From Planctomycetota bacterium (GTDB lineage: Bacteria; Planctomycetota; Planctomycetia; Pirellulales; UBA1268), in the NCBI GenBank assembly GCA_016872555.1, contig VGZO01000045.1, forward strand, positions 1 through 33,929: DNA of 33,929 nt, read 5' to 3'. Position numbers and translations under genes: made by a program. Below, one piece after another: positions 7,886-16,330 of this stretch. The notes below the pieces were generated by a model. The model was not told where the DNA came from. It ran no database searches and saw only the letters and a program-made list of their open reading frames with translations. Each line of letters begins with the position of its first letter. Within the stretch, counting starts at the first letter, position 1.

Positions 7886-9385
7886 ATGAAGATCTTTCGC
7901 TGCCCGCCTGCTGCGGTCCGGTGCGTCGTGGTGGTGGTGGCGCTCGCCGCCGGCGTCGGGGCCGTGGCGAGCGACCCGCCACCGGTGCGACGCGAGTTCC
8001 GCGCCGCCTGGATCGCCACCGTGGCCAACATCGACTGGCCGTCGCGCCCGGGGCTCCCCGCCGACGTCCAGCGCGGGGAATTGGTCCGCCTGCTCGACCG
8101 GGCGGTCGCCACGGGACTCAACGCCGTCATCCTCCAGATCCGGCCCTGCGCCGACGCCCTCTACCCGTCGCCGCTCGAGCCCTGGTCGCCGTACCTCACC
8201 GGGGCGATGGGGCGGCCGCCGGAGCCGGTCTACGACCCCCTCGCCTTCGCGATCACCGAGGCCCACGGACGCGGCCTCGAGCTGCACGTCTGGTTCAATC
8301 CCTACCGCGTCGAACACGCCGAGCCGATCGGGCCCGCGTCCTCGGCGCACGCCAGCGTGGCGATGCCCGAGGTGGTGCGCCGCTATGGCAAGTTCCTCTG
8401 GTTCGACCCCGGCGAGCCGGCCGCGGCCGACCGGTTCCTGGCCGTCGTCCGCGACGTCGTCGATCGCTACGACATCGACGGCGTCCACATCGACGACTAC
8501 TTCTACCCCTACCCGGTCGCGGAGCAGGGGCGTGAGCTCCCGTTTCCCGACGACGACAGCCACGCGCGTGCGCTGGCTGCGGGAGCTCCTGCCGACCGCT
8601 CCGCATGGCGCCGCGACAACGTCGATCGGCTGGTCGAGCGGCTGTGGCGTGAGGTGAAGACGGCCAAGCCCCATGTTCTCGTGGGGATCAGCCCGTTCGG
8701 CATCTGGCGGCCCGGCCACCCACCCGGCATCAAAGGGCTCGATCAGGTGGCGGCGCTCAACGCCGACCCGCGGCGCTGGCTCCACGAGGGCTGGCTCGAT
8801 TACCTCGCCCCGCAACTCTACTGGCGGATCGACGCGCCCGAGCAGGGGTTCGAGCCACTCCTCGACTGGTGGATCGGGGAAAACGTCCATGGCCGCGGCC
8901 TCTGGCCGGGGGTGACGGCGGCGCGGGTCCGCCGCGATCCCGCCGCGCCGATCACAAAGACCGTCTGGGACGCCGAGGAGATCCTCCGCCAGGTGGCGTG
9001 CACGCGCGCCCGGCCGGGTGCCGGGGGAACAATCTATTTCAGCATGAAGGCCCTCGCCGACGACGCCGATGGCGTGGCGAGCAAGCTCCGCGCGGGGCCC
9101 TATGCCGAACCGGCCCTCGTGCCGATCGTCCGTGCCGCCGTGGGGTCTGTTCCGGAACCGCCGATGGTCGTTTCCAAGGCCGGCGCGATCGGATTGTCGT
9201 TGCCCGGCGGAGACCGCCCCTGGCTGTGGGTGGTCCGCGCACGCACGGCTGATTCTTGGCAGACGGTCGTCGTGCCGGGCTCGGCGACGCGTCATCCGGT
9301 CATCGACGGGGCCGCCGAGGTCGTGGTGTCGGCGGTGGCGCGCGACGGCCGCGAGGGTCCGCTCGTGCGACTCTCGATTGAGTGA
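7886..9385 (+). CDS. Exported glycoside hydrolase, GHL10 (DUF187, YngK-like) family
   Basis: The 499-residue product begins with a signal peptide (MKIFRC, a run of Val/Ala, then AVAS). It continues with EFRAAWIATVANIDWPS, the diagnostic start of the GHL10 TIM-barrel domain. Further family motifs are NAVILQIRPCADALYPS, LHVWFNPYRV, DGVHIDDYFYPYP with the acidic residues expected in the active site, and LDYLAPQLYWRID. The barrel covers roughly residues 35-350. The last 120 residues look like a beta-sandwich (fibronectin III-like) module. It probably cleaves peptidoglycan- or polysaccharide-type glycans outside the cytoplasm. The divergent arrangement with the sialidase suggests shared glycan use. 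Confidence 0.9.
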   Translation: MKIFRCPPAAVRCVVVVVALAAGVGAVASDPPPVRREFRAAWIATVANIDWPSRPGLPADVQRGELVRLLDRAVATGLNAVILQIRPCADALYPSPLEPWSPYLTGAMGRPPEPVYDPLAFAITEAHGRGLELHVWFNPYRVEHAEPIGPASSAHASVAMPEVVRRYGKFLWFDPGEPAAADRFLAVVRDVVDRYDIDGVHIDDYFYPYPVAEQGRELPFPDDDSHARALAAGAPADRSAWRRDNVDRLVERLWREVKTAKPHVLVGISPFGIWRPGHPPGIKGLDQVAALNADPRRWLHEGWLDYLAPQLYWRIDAPEQGFEPLLDWWIGENVHGRGLWPGVTAARVRRDPAAPITKTVWDAEEILRQVACTRARPGAGGTIYFSMKALADDADGVASKLRAGPYAEPALVPIVRAAVGSVPEPPMVVSKAGAIGLSLPGGDRPWLWVVRARTADSWQTVVVPGSATRHPVIDGAAEVVVSAVARDGREGPLVRLSIE

Positions 9386-9448
9386 GCGGTGGCATCGTTA
9401 CCGATGACGTCGATGCGCGTTGCGGCGAACGTACGCTGGCACCGCTCA
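9383..9448. terminator. Inverted repeat spanning a convergent gene junction
   Basis: TGAGCGGTG (9383-9391) and CACCGCTCA (9440-9448) are perfect 9-bp arms. Remarkably, each arm contains the stop codon of one of the two converging genes (TGA of the GHL10 gene, TCA as the reversed stop of the GT87 gene). Inside the 48-base loop a smaller hairpin, CATCG-TTAC-CGATG, can form. There is no U-tract, so a bidirectional terminator is plausible but not proven. Confidence 0.35.
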
Positions 9449-10648
9449 GGCTTCGTGACGCGATGTCGCACCACGGTCAGCGGGCGACGGCGAAGGCACC
9501 TGCTCCCGGAGCAAAGCCAGGGTGCAGATGATCCAGACCACCACCCGCAGCATCTCGCCTGACGGAAGGCGTTCGACAAGGACCTGCGGCACCCAGAGGC
9601 TCAGGCCCATCGCCACCGCAAGCGCGAGCGAGCGTGTCGACGGACGGGCCACCACCGAGGTGAGCATCGCGAACATCAGCGGGAATAGCATCACGTTGTC
9701 GTAGAACCGGTGATACAGCACCAGGCGACCGATCGGCGCCGCGATCGCGGCGGCGAAAAGCGGTTCGGCTCGAACGCTGTCCAGCAGTCGCCGGGGAATC
9801 AGAACCGGTATGGCAACCATCAGGGCTGCGAAGGACAGATGGAACCACCTGGCCGGGACGCCCAGGGCGCTGGCCAATGTGTCGGCAAGCGATGTGGTGT
9901 CGACAAAACGCATGCCCATCTTTGCCAACCAATACTTCGCGATCGCCAGCGGCGAGATGCCGGTCCACAGACACGCGCCGAGCGAGAGCCCGGCGAGGAT
10001 TCCGATACCCGTCGCCAAGCCGCGCCACTCGCGTCGCACGAGAAACAGCACGATGAACGGCAGCCCCATCTGTGGTTTGAGCATCGCCAACGCCCACCAT
10101 GCCCCGGCCGCGATCGGGCGGCCGCGTTCGAGGGCGATGATTTGCATCAGCACCGCTCCGCACAGCATGATCGAAGACTGTCCCAGCGCGATGGCATTGC
10201 TGTTTCCCGAGATCGCAGCTGCCGCAACCGCTCCGAGTGCCGCGACGGCGGGCCCTCCGTCACGAAGCAGATGGCGGCCGTAGGCCCCGATGGCGACCAG
10301 TGCCACGAGAGACGTCAACTGGATGAACAGCCTGCCCTGGATCCGCCCGAAGGGCTCGAAGAACATCGCGAACATGGCGAGTGAGTACGGCGGATACACG
10401 GAGTACGGAACCTTGAAATCGGCCGGGATCTCTTTTTCGACGAAGCGGTTTGGATAGATTCCCCGCCGGAACGAGGAGTACTCCACGTACCGCGCGTCCA
10501 TGTCGATCTCGCCGCCGATCATCCAGGTCGACCAGACCCCCTTCGCGGCCATTGCCAGCGCCAGCAGCAGCAGGCCCGCAGTCGCGAGACGAATGACTTC
10601 GGGATGGGCCGCGAACACCGGCCGCTGCTCGGGACCGGGGGCCGTCAT
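9446..10648 (-). CDS. GT87-family (DUF2029) membrane glycosyltransferase
   Basis: The 400-residue product is a polytopic membrane protein with about ten hydrophobic segments. The first transmembrane helix (LATAGLLLLALAMAAKGVWS) is followed by an outside loop with GEIDMDARYVEY and RRGIYPNRF. Such acidic loop residues are typical of GT-C fold, polyprenyl-phosphate-sugar-dependent enzymes, and the overall pattern matches DUF2029/GT87 (alpha-mannosyltransferase type). A VYPPYSLAMFAMFFEPFG segment is also characteristic. It probably adds a sugar to a lipid-linked or surface glycan on the outer face of the membrane. It is divergent from the GT2 gene across about 200 bases and belongs with the glycan cluster to its right. 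Confidence 0.78.
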   Translation of the reverse strand: MTAPGPEQRPVFAAHPEVIRLATAGLLLLALAMAAKGVWSTWMIGGEIDMDARYVEYSSFRRGIYPNRFVEKEIPADFKVPYSVYPPYSLAMFAMFFEPFGRIQGRLFIQLTSLVALVAIGAYGRHLLRDGGPAVAALGAVAAAAISGNSNAIALGQSSIMLCGAVLMQIIALERGRPIAAGAWWALAMLKPQMGLPFIVLFLVRREWRGLATGIGILAGLSLGACLWTGISPLAIAKYWLAKMGMRFVDTTSLADTLASALGVPARWFHLSFAALMVAIPVLIPRRLLDSVRAEPLFAAAIAAPIGRLVLYHRFYDNVMLFPLMFAMLTSVVARPSTRSLALAVAMGLSLWVPQVLVERLPSGEMLRVVVWIICTLALLREQVPSPSPADRGATSRHEA

Positions 10649-10854
10649 ATGAGGTGCCCTGGTGCCGAAGCGACGTCAAAGGCCCGCCTGACGGAAGCCG
10701 CCATCCCCCTTCGAACACCCGCGACCGTACCGACGCGAACGCCTGGGGCCGTACACTGGTTCTCGAACGCCAGGCCGTCGGATGCAGTGGTGACCCACGT
10801 GTTCCTGTCGACGATAGCTCCCGTCAGGCCGTTCACGAAGGCATTCGGCCGACG

Positions 10855-11889
10855 ATGACATCGACGCACCAGCACGATGAAGGAACCGAGTCGACCGCCG
10901 GCGCGTTTCTGCCGATCACCGTCGTCATGCCGACGATCGGATTCGAGGAGCCGTTCATACGGTGCGCCGGTCGTGTCCTCGAGGTCATGCGGCTGGACCG
11001 CGGAGACGAGGTCATCGTAGTGTTCGACGGTATCGCGCCGCCGCCACCCGCCTGGCTTGTCGAATCCGGTGCAGCGCCGCTGTCGACCGGCCGCCGGTCG
11101 GGGCCGGCAGCGGCGCGTAACCTCGCCGCTGCCGCCGCACACGGCGACGTGATCCTGTTCGTCGATGCCGACGTGGAGCTGGCCCGGGACGCCGTTGAGC
11201 GGGTGCGGGCGCGGTTCGTCGATGATCCGGGCCTGTGCGCCGTGTTCGGCGCCTACGACGATCGCCCGGCCGCTCCTGGGCTGGTAAGCCGGTTCCGCAA
11301 CTTGCTCCACCACCACGTCCACGTGCTCCACGCCGGGCCGGCCGAGACGTTTTGGGCAGGGTGTGGTGCGATGAAGGCCGATGTCTTCCGTGCTCTCGGA
11401 GGCTTCGACGTCCACTACACGACTCCATCGATCGAAGACATCGAGCTCGGCGCTCGAGCGGCAGCCGCCGGTGGCCGGCTGCTGCTCGATCCAGGCATCT
11501 CGTGCACGCACCACAAACGGTGGACCCTCCGATCGATGATCGTCACGGACGTGTTCCAGCGGGCGATACCCTGGACTCGGCAAATGCTGGCGTCGGGCCA
11601 CGTCTCGAGGCGCTTGAATCTCGACTGGAAGTCGCGCGTTAGCGGCGTGGCGGCGGTGGTTGCGGCGGCGGCGACCGTGGCGGCGGCAGGGCATCCCGGT
11701 GCCATGGTGGTCATGCTGGCCGGCGTCGTCGTGCTCCTTGTGGTCAATCGTGGCTTTTACGCGTTGTGCCTGCGGCGAGGTGGACCCGCGTTCGCAGCCG
11801 GGTGTTTTTTGCTCCACTGGCTGTACTTCGTCTACGCGACGGTGGCGTTTGCCGTCGTCACGGTATCGTTCCGAATCCTCGGCCGCTGA
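10855..11889 (+). CDS. Family 2 glycosyltransferase with C-terminal membrane segments
   Basis: The 344-residue product has a GT-A fold. ITVVMPTIGFEEP marks the first strand, GPAAARNLAAAA the nucleotide-sugar region, and FVDADVEL carries the DXD-type metal motif at residues 104-106. The segment GCGAMKADVFRALGGFD is typical of GT2 enzymes, and SIEDIELGARA holds the ED motif where the general base usually sits. Two hydrophobic stretches at about 265-300 and 310-340 anchor it in the membrane with the active site in the cytoplasm. ATG at 10855 was chosen because the fold begins 20 residues later; the ribosome-binding site is weak. A role in building lipid-linked surface glycan is inferred from the neighbours. 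Confidence 0.85.
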   Translation: MTSTHQHDEGTESTAGAFLPITVVMPTIGFEEPFIRCAGRVLEVMRLDRGDEVIVVFDGIAPPPPAWLVESGAAPLSTGRRSGPAAARNLAAAAAHGDVILFVDADVELARDAVERVRARFVDDPGLCAVFGAYDDRPAAPGLVSRFRNLLHHHVHVLHAGPAETFWAGCGAMKADVFRALGGFDVHYTTPSIEDIELGARAAAAGGRLLLDPGISCTHHKRWTLRSMIVTDVFQRAIPWTRQMLASGHVSRRLNLDWKSRVSGVAAVVAAAATVAAAGHPGAMVVMLAGVVVLLVVNRGFYALCLRRGGPAFAAGCFLLHWLYFVYATVAFAVVTVSFRILGR

Positions 11890-11982
11890 CCGTTTTCGGA
11901 GACAGTCGACAGGGTTGTGCCGCTCGGCCGGCGGTGGGCCGGGGAATCGGTCAGGCGAGGCCGGCAGGGATCCCTGGCACGG

Positions 11983-13473
11983 TTACCTCCTCTCATGCGG
12001 CGGTGCTTTCTCGGCGACCAGGATATCGGTCCCTGTCTTCCTGTCGTCCGGCGTCAGGACCTGCTCCTCGTAGTAAGACCGCTCCGTGTTGACCTCCCAC
12101 GGGTCGAGCTCGGGGCGGCCGAGGAGTCGCAGGGCGGCGTGGTGTCCGGCGAGCATCGAGTGGTCTTGGTTGTTGTAGCGGTGCATGCCGTTGCGACCGA
12201 CGGTCTGCAGGTTCGAGAATCCATGGAAATAGGCCCGCAGCGAATCGACGTGGCGACGGTAGTCGGCGTCGTAGACCGGATACGCGTTGAGCTCGCGGAT
12301 CACGTGGCCCTCGGTGCCGAGGTCGGCTTCGTCGACCAGTCCGAGCGAGGCGATTTCACGCCTGGACTGGGCCACGAGGTCGGCATCCGACATTGTCCAC
12401 AAGTCTTCGCCTCGGGAGCAGAAATACTCCATTCCGAGCGTAGCCCCCGTGCCGGGGGCCACCATGTCGGCAGACCAATTGCGGAAGTTCTGGATCCGCC
12501 CGACCCGGACGTCGGGGGAATGGATGTAGATCCAGTTGTCGGGAAAGATGTCAGGAATCCGGCAGGACAAGGCGACGATGAGGAAGTCGCGGTAGGAAAG
12601 ACCGTCGGCGGCTTCGCGGACCATCGGCGGCACTGCGGGGGTGAGGATCTTGACCAGCGTCGACAACGGCATCGACGAAATCACCTGGTCGCAGCGGATG
12701 TCCTTCGTGACGCCGGCGTGCTCGACGACGACCGCGGTGGCTCGCCCGTCGGCGTGGCGAATGCCGACGACGCGGGCTTCGGTGACGACCCGGCCACCCA
12801 GCGACTCGATCTTGCGGGCTGCAGACTCCCAGAGCATGCCGGGACCGAGCCGCGGATAGTCGAACTTCGTGATCAGCGTCTTCACACGACCGCTGTTGCG
12901 GATCGCGTTGAGCACCGCGCTGACAAACGTCAGCCCATGGATGCGCTGGGCGGCCCAGTCGGCGCGAATCTCCCGACAGGAGATTCCCCACACCTTCTCG
13001 GTGTAGGTCTTGAAGAACGTCCGGTAGAGTCGATCACCGAATCGGTTTCGCACCCAGTCTTCGAACGAGTCCTCGGGACGCCTCGGAAAGCAGCGTGCCC
13101 AGAGGTAGCTGACAAATATCCGCGTGCTCTCGACGATGCCGAGATTGCGGAGAGTGTCGAAGATCTGCAGCGGGTAGCGGTAGAACTGCCCGCGGTAGAA
13201 GATCCGCGACAGACGCGGCACCTGGAGCATCGGTTCGTCCATCATCTCGGCCCACAGCCGCTTGACATCCTCGCTCTTGGTGAAGAACCGGTGCCCGCCG
13301 ATGTCGATCCGATTGCCCCCCCAGACGTGCGTGCGTGCGATCCCGCCGAGCCACGGCGACGCTTCGAGGACGAGCGGTTTTTTACCAGACCGAGCGAGTT
13401 CGAATGCGGCGGTCAGACCGGCGGGGCCGGCACCGATCACCACGTGGCTGGCTTGCTCGGGAAGCGGAGTCAT
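11983..13473 (-). CDS. FAD-dependent oxidoreductase, amine oxidase/UDP-galactopyranose mutase-like
   Basis: The 496-residue product begins with a Rossmann dinucleotide motif (VVIGAGPAGLTAA, residues about 11-23) and ends its FAD fold with TVGRNGMHRYNNQDHSM. Between them, GGIARTHVWGGNRIDIGGHRFF is the second FAD-contact region found in protoporphyrinogen oxidase- and UDP-galactopyranose mutase-like proteins. It lies among glycosyltransferase and flippase genes, and close relatives sit in glycan clusters, so a sugar-nucleotide or lipid-linked-sugar modifying role is plausible but unproven. ATG at 13473 puts the FAD motif at the usual distance from the N-terminus. No signal peptide is seen. Confidence 0.78.
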   Translation of the reverse strand: MTPLPEQASHVVIGAGPAGLTAAFELARSGKKPLVLEASPWLGGIARTHVWGGNRIDIGGHRFFTKSEDVKRLWAEMMDEPMLQVPRLSRIFYRGQFYRYPLQIFDTLRNLGIVESTRIFVSYLWARCFPRRPEDSFEDWVRNRFGDRLYRTFFKTYTEKVWGISCREIRADWAAQRIHGLTFVSAVLNAIRNSGRVKTLITKFDYPRLGPGMLWESAARKIESLGGRVVTEARVVGIRHADGRATAVVVEHAGVTKDIRCDQVISSMPLSTLVKILTPAVPPMVREAADGLSYRDFLIVALSCRIPDIFPDNWIYIHSPDVRVGRIQNFRNWSADMVAPGTGATLGMEYFCSRGEDLWTMSDADLVAQSRREIASLGLVDEADLGTEGHVIRELNAYPVYDADYRRHVDSLRAYFHGFSNLQTVGRNGMHRYNNQDHSMLAGHHAALRLLGRPELDPWEVNTERSYYEEQVLTPDDRKTGTDILVAEKAPPHERR

Positions 13474-13910
13474 CGGCACGAGACCCAGTCGGTGTCGGGA
13501 GCAGAGGTGGGTGGCGACACAGACGACGGATGGATATTTTGGGTTCTTCCGGGAATTTCGTGGCAAGGGGGCCTGGATCCCGGAAAATCATCGGTTTTAC
13601 TCCAGGGAACGTGCTGGTCCCGGCCCCCGCGGCGCCCCCTCTCCTCCAAGCTGGGCCCACAAGCCCGATGGGCGGAAAACACCGGGGAAAAGCGCCTTTG
13701 AGGGTGAATGCAGTGGGTTTCGGCCCCACTGATCACGCCGTCCGCCATGCACTTCCCCATTCTTGAACCTGTACGCCCGTCGACACTCTTCAGCCACGGA
13801 AATCCCCGAAGAGCCATATTTTGACAGAACAGGTCGTGGTGTGAACGCCGGTTGAAAAGTGCAGCGCGGGGCGGTCGCCGCGATACTGCACGCCCTTTTA
13901 CCAGCGGCGC
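13474..13910. other. Intergenic stretch with an inverted repeat, no gene seen
   Basis: About 440 bases without a credible reading frame. An inverted repeat TTCCGGGA (13547-13554) / TCCCGGAA (13578-13585) could form a hairpin with a 23-base loop upstream of the oxidoreductase gene. Possible frames on both strands are short and Arg/Pro-rich. Base composition is less GC-extreme than in the genes around it, so this may be decayed DNA. Confidence 0.45.
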
Positions 13911-14348
13911 GTGCCGTTTCAAGGTGGTTTGGACCCCGAGCAACGGCGCGGCCTGATCGCCGCGCAGTTCGGCGCGGGAGTCGACGACCTCCTCCATCGC
14001 TACACGACGTTCGAAGCCGTGGACCTCGGTCTCTTGTCTCCTGGGGCGGCCGCCGGTCAGTCCGACGTCGTCACCCTTCGCCTCGCTGACGAATTGGAGG
14101 ATCTGTCTGGAAACGCATTGGCGCTCCACGGAGATCCGCAGTCGGACCGACGTGACGCTCGGGGCGGGTATCCGTGGCGCCGGAAGGCGAAGGTCGCCGA
14201 GGGGCCCGTTCTTCTCGCCTTGTCGGCGCACCTCGGTCTCCACGGATTCGTGCGCGGATTCGAGCACTGGCTCGAGTTCGCTGCGACCCCCGAAGGATTG
14301 GCGGACATGCGCACAGGCTGGTTGAGCAGCGTCGATCTGCGAGACTAG
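13911..14348 (+). pseudogene. Hypothetical protein, possibly an N-terminally truncated DUF6817-like remnant
   Basis: The frame from a GTG at 13911 encodes 145 residues with protein-like composition. GLDPEQRRGLIAAQFGAGVDDLLHRYTTFEAVDL weakly recalls the second half of DUF6817-type proteins, in which a FHSIYGT motif is followed by a helix ending in LIG..AE.L. The frame stays open upstream (FYQRRVPFQGG) but has no plausible start or N-terminal half, so a truncated gene is the best guess. The remainder, with an HLGLHGFVRGFEHWLEF segment, is unknown to me. No ribosome-binding site is seen. It lies 145 bases before the ABC flippase gene. Confidence 0.3.
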
Positions 14349-14492
14349 ACGGGTCCGGTGCCCCGCGCGTGTGCGGCAGGGGAGGACTTATCGAAGACGC
14401 GGCGTTTCGGTCCCAATCCGGCTGCGGCGCGTTCTTCACACTGAAACCGAAGGCGAGTCGGTCGTCGCCGGGATCCGAACCGTGACTCACAC

Positions 14493-16250
14493 GTGATCAG
14501 CCTCTTCCGAACCGTCTGGGCAATCCTGCCACCGAGCCTGCGACTACGGACGTTCGTCGTCCTCGGCTTGATGGTGGCGGCGACCGCCATCGAAATGCTC
14601 AGCATCGGATTGATCGTTCCGGTGCTGGTGGTGATGACGAGCGACTCGTCGTTGCTGCCCGCCCCCCTGCGCCCGGTCGTCCAGACCCTTGGCGATCCGC
14701 CGACGGCGCGGACGATCGTCGTGCTTCTGCTCGGTTTGGTGTTGGTGTTCGCGTTCAAGTCGCTGTTCATCCTCGTCTGCAGCTACCTGCAAGCGTGGTA
14801 CGTCCGCGCGGTCCAGTCGCATGTCAGCCGGTTCGTGTTCGCCAACGTCATGACGCAGCCGTGGACGTTCTATCTCCAGAGGAACACCGCTTCGATCGTC
14901 CACGTGCTCGAGGAGAGCCAACGATTCTCGGTAGTTTGCATCGACCTGTTACGGATCGTCTCCGAGTCGCTCCTCGGCCTCGGGTTGCTGGTCATGTTGG
15001 TGTGGTTCGAGCCCGTCGGCGCGGCAGTCATCGTCGTCATGCTCGGTGTCTCGGCCTGGTTGTTGTCGCGTCTCGTGCGGGTGCGAACGCAGCGCTGGGC
15101 CGAGGCCCGGATGCGGTACATGGGATCTCTCCGCAAGCACGTCCAGGAGGCACTCGGCGGCGTCAAGGAAGTCAAGGTTCACGGCTGTGAGAGCGAGTGC
15201 TCTGACGACTTCCAGGCGCAATCGGCGGTCCATGCACGCTTGGTCGCTCTGCATTGGCTCGCCGAACAGGTGCCACGTCCATGGTTCGAACTGGTCGCCG
15301 TCGTGACGCTGTTTCTGCTGGCGGGCGTGATGGCCTGGGAGGGCAAGCCGGTGCGATCCCTGCTCCCGTTCCTCGGCCTGTATGCGACCGTCGCTTTCCG
15401 GATGCTGCCATCGGTGAACCATGTGGCAATTTCCGCCCAGCGCCTCCGCAGTGCCAAGCCGATGATCGCAGCGGTGCGTCACTACCTGTCGTTGGGGGCA
15501 ACGATGCCGAAACACGAGCCGGCGACCCCGGTCACGTTCTCGGAGCGGATCCGCCTCGATCATGTTTCGTATCGCTATCCCGGCGGTGACGCAGAGGTTC
15601 TCCACGACATCGATCTGGCGATCCCGCGCGGCAGCGAGGTGGGCTTCATCGGGGCGAGCGGTGCGGGGAAGAGCACGCTGATCGACGTGCTCTTGGGTCT
15701 GCTGCCACCGTCGGCGGGTGTGGTGACCGTGGATGGCGTCGACATCCAGTCCAATCCCCGTGGCTGGCAGGCGATCATCGGTTACGTCCCTCAGTCGATC
15801 TATCTGGTCGACGGAAGCATCCGCAGGAACGTGGCCTTCGGCGTCCACGACGAGGACATCGACGACTCTGCCGTAACGCGGGCGCTGTCGGCCGCGTGCC
15901 TCGATGGCTTCGTCGCCAGCTTGGCCAGCGGCGTGGACACGATCGTCGGTGAGCGCAGCGTGAGGCTTTCCGGCGGGCAACGACAGCGGGTGGCGATCGC
16001 CCGGGCGTTGTATCGCGACCCTCAGGTGCTCGTGCTCGACGAGGCGACCAGTTCGCTCGACGCCGAAACCGAACGGGAATTCATGGAGGCCATCGAGGCA
16101 CTTCACGGGAAAATGACGGTGATCATCGTCGCCCACCGCCTCAGCACGGTCGAGCAGTGCGACGTCGTGTATCGACTCGAGGACGGGCGCGTCGTTTCCG
16201 CCGCCAGTGGGTCGGAGATCGTCGCGGCCGATCGGCACGACAGGAGGTGA
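14493..16250 (+). CDS. ABC transporter (membrane domain fused to ATPase), glycan/lipid flippase type
   Basis: The 585-residue product is a half-transporter. Residues 1-320 carry about six membrane helices. The ATPase follows with Walker A GASGAGKST (about 387), Q-loop YVPQSIYLV, signature LSGGQRQR (about 492), Walker B VLVLDEATSS (about 512) and the H-loop VAHRLST (about 546). All catalytic residues are present. The layout resembles MsbA and PglK-type exporters, which flip lipid-linked oligosaccharides. With GT87, GT2 and the FAD enzyme nearby, export of a lipid-linked glycan is the likely role. It starts at a GTG at 14493; no strong ribosome-binding site is seen. It presumably works as a homodimer. 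Confidence 0.88.
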   Translation: MISLFRTVWAILPPSLRLRTFVVLGLMVAATAIEMLSIGLIVPVLVVMTSDSSLLPAPLRPVVQTLGDPPTARTIVVLLLGLVLVFAFKSLFILVCSYLQAWYVRAVQSHVSRFVFANVMTQPWTFYLQRNTASIVHVLEESQRFSVVCIDLLRIVSESLLGLGLLVMLVWFEPVGAAVIVVMLGVSAWLLSRLVRVRTQRWAEARMRYMGSLRKHVQEALGGVKEVKVHGCESECSDDFQAQSAVHARLVALHWLAEQVPRPWFELVAVVTLFLLAGVMAWEGKPVRSLLPFLGLYATVAFRMLPSVNHVAISAQRLRSAKPMIAAVRHYLSLGATMPKHEPATPVTFSERIRLDHVSYRYPGGDAEVLHDIDLAIPRGSEVGFIGASGAGKSTLIDVLLGLLPPSAGVVTVDGVDIQSNPRGWQAIIGYVPQSIYLVDGSIRRNVAFGVHDEDIDDSAVTRALSAACLDGFVASLASGVDTIVGERSVRLSGGQRQRVAIARALYRDPQVLVLDEATSSLDAETEREFMEAIEALHGKMTVIIVAHRLSTVEQCDVVYRLEDGRVVSAASGSEIVAADRHDRR

Positions 16251-16330
16251 TTGGGCAACGGGATTGTGTCCTCGGGATCCGGGCGCCGATCCTGGGGCGA
16301 CCGGTCCCATCGCCTGTTCACGGATACCGC

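Noticed and set aside
6947-9295. Long minus-strand frame opposite the GHL10 hydrolase
   Set aside because: It is antisense to a clear gene, is rich in Arg, Asp and His as expected for a shadow frame, and shows no domain.
13470-14267. Minus-strand frame of 265 codons upstream of the oxidoreductase
   Set aside because: It has no start signal or domain, and it overlaps both the oxidoreductase 5' end and the opposite-strand remnant.
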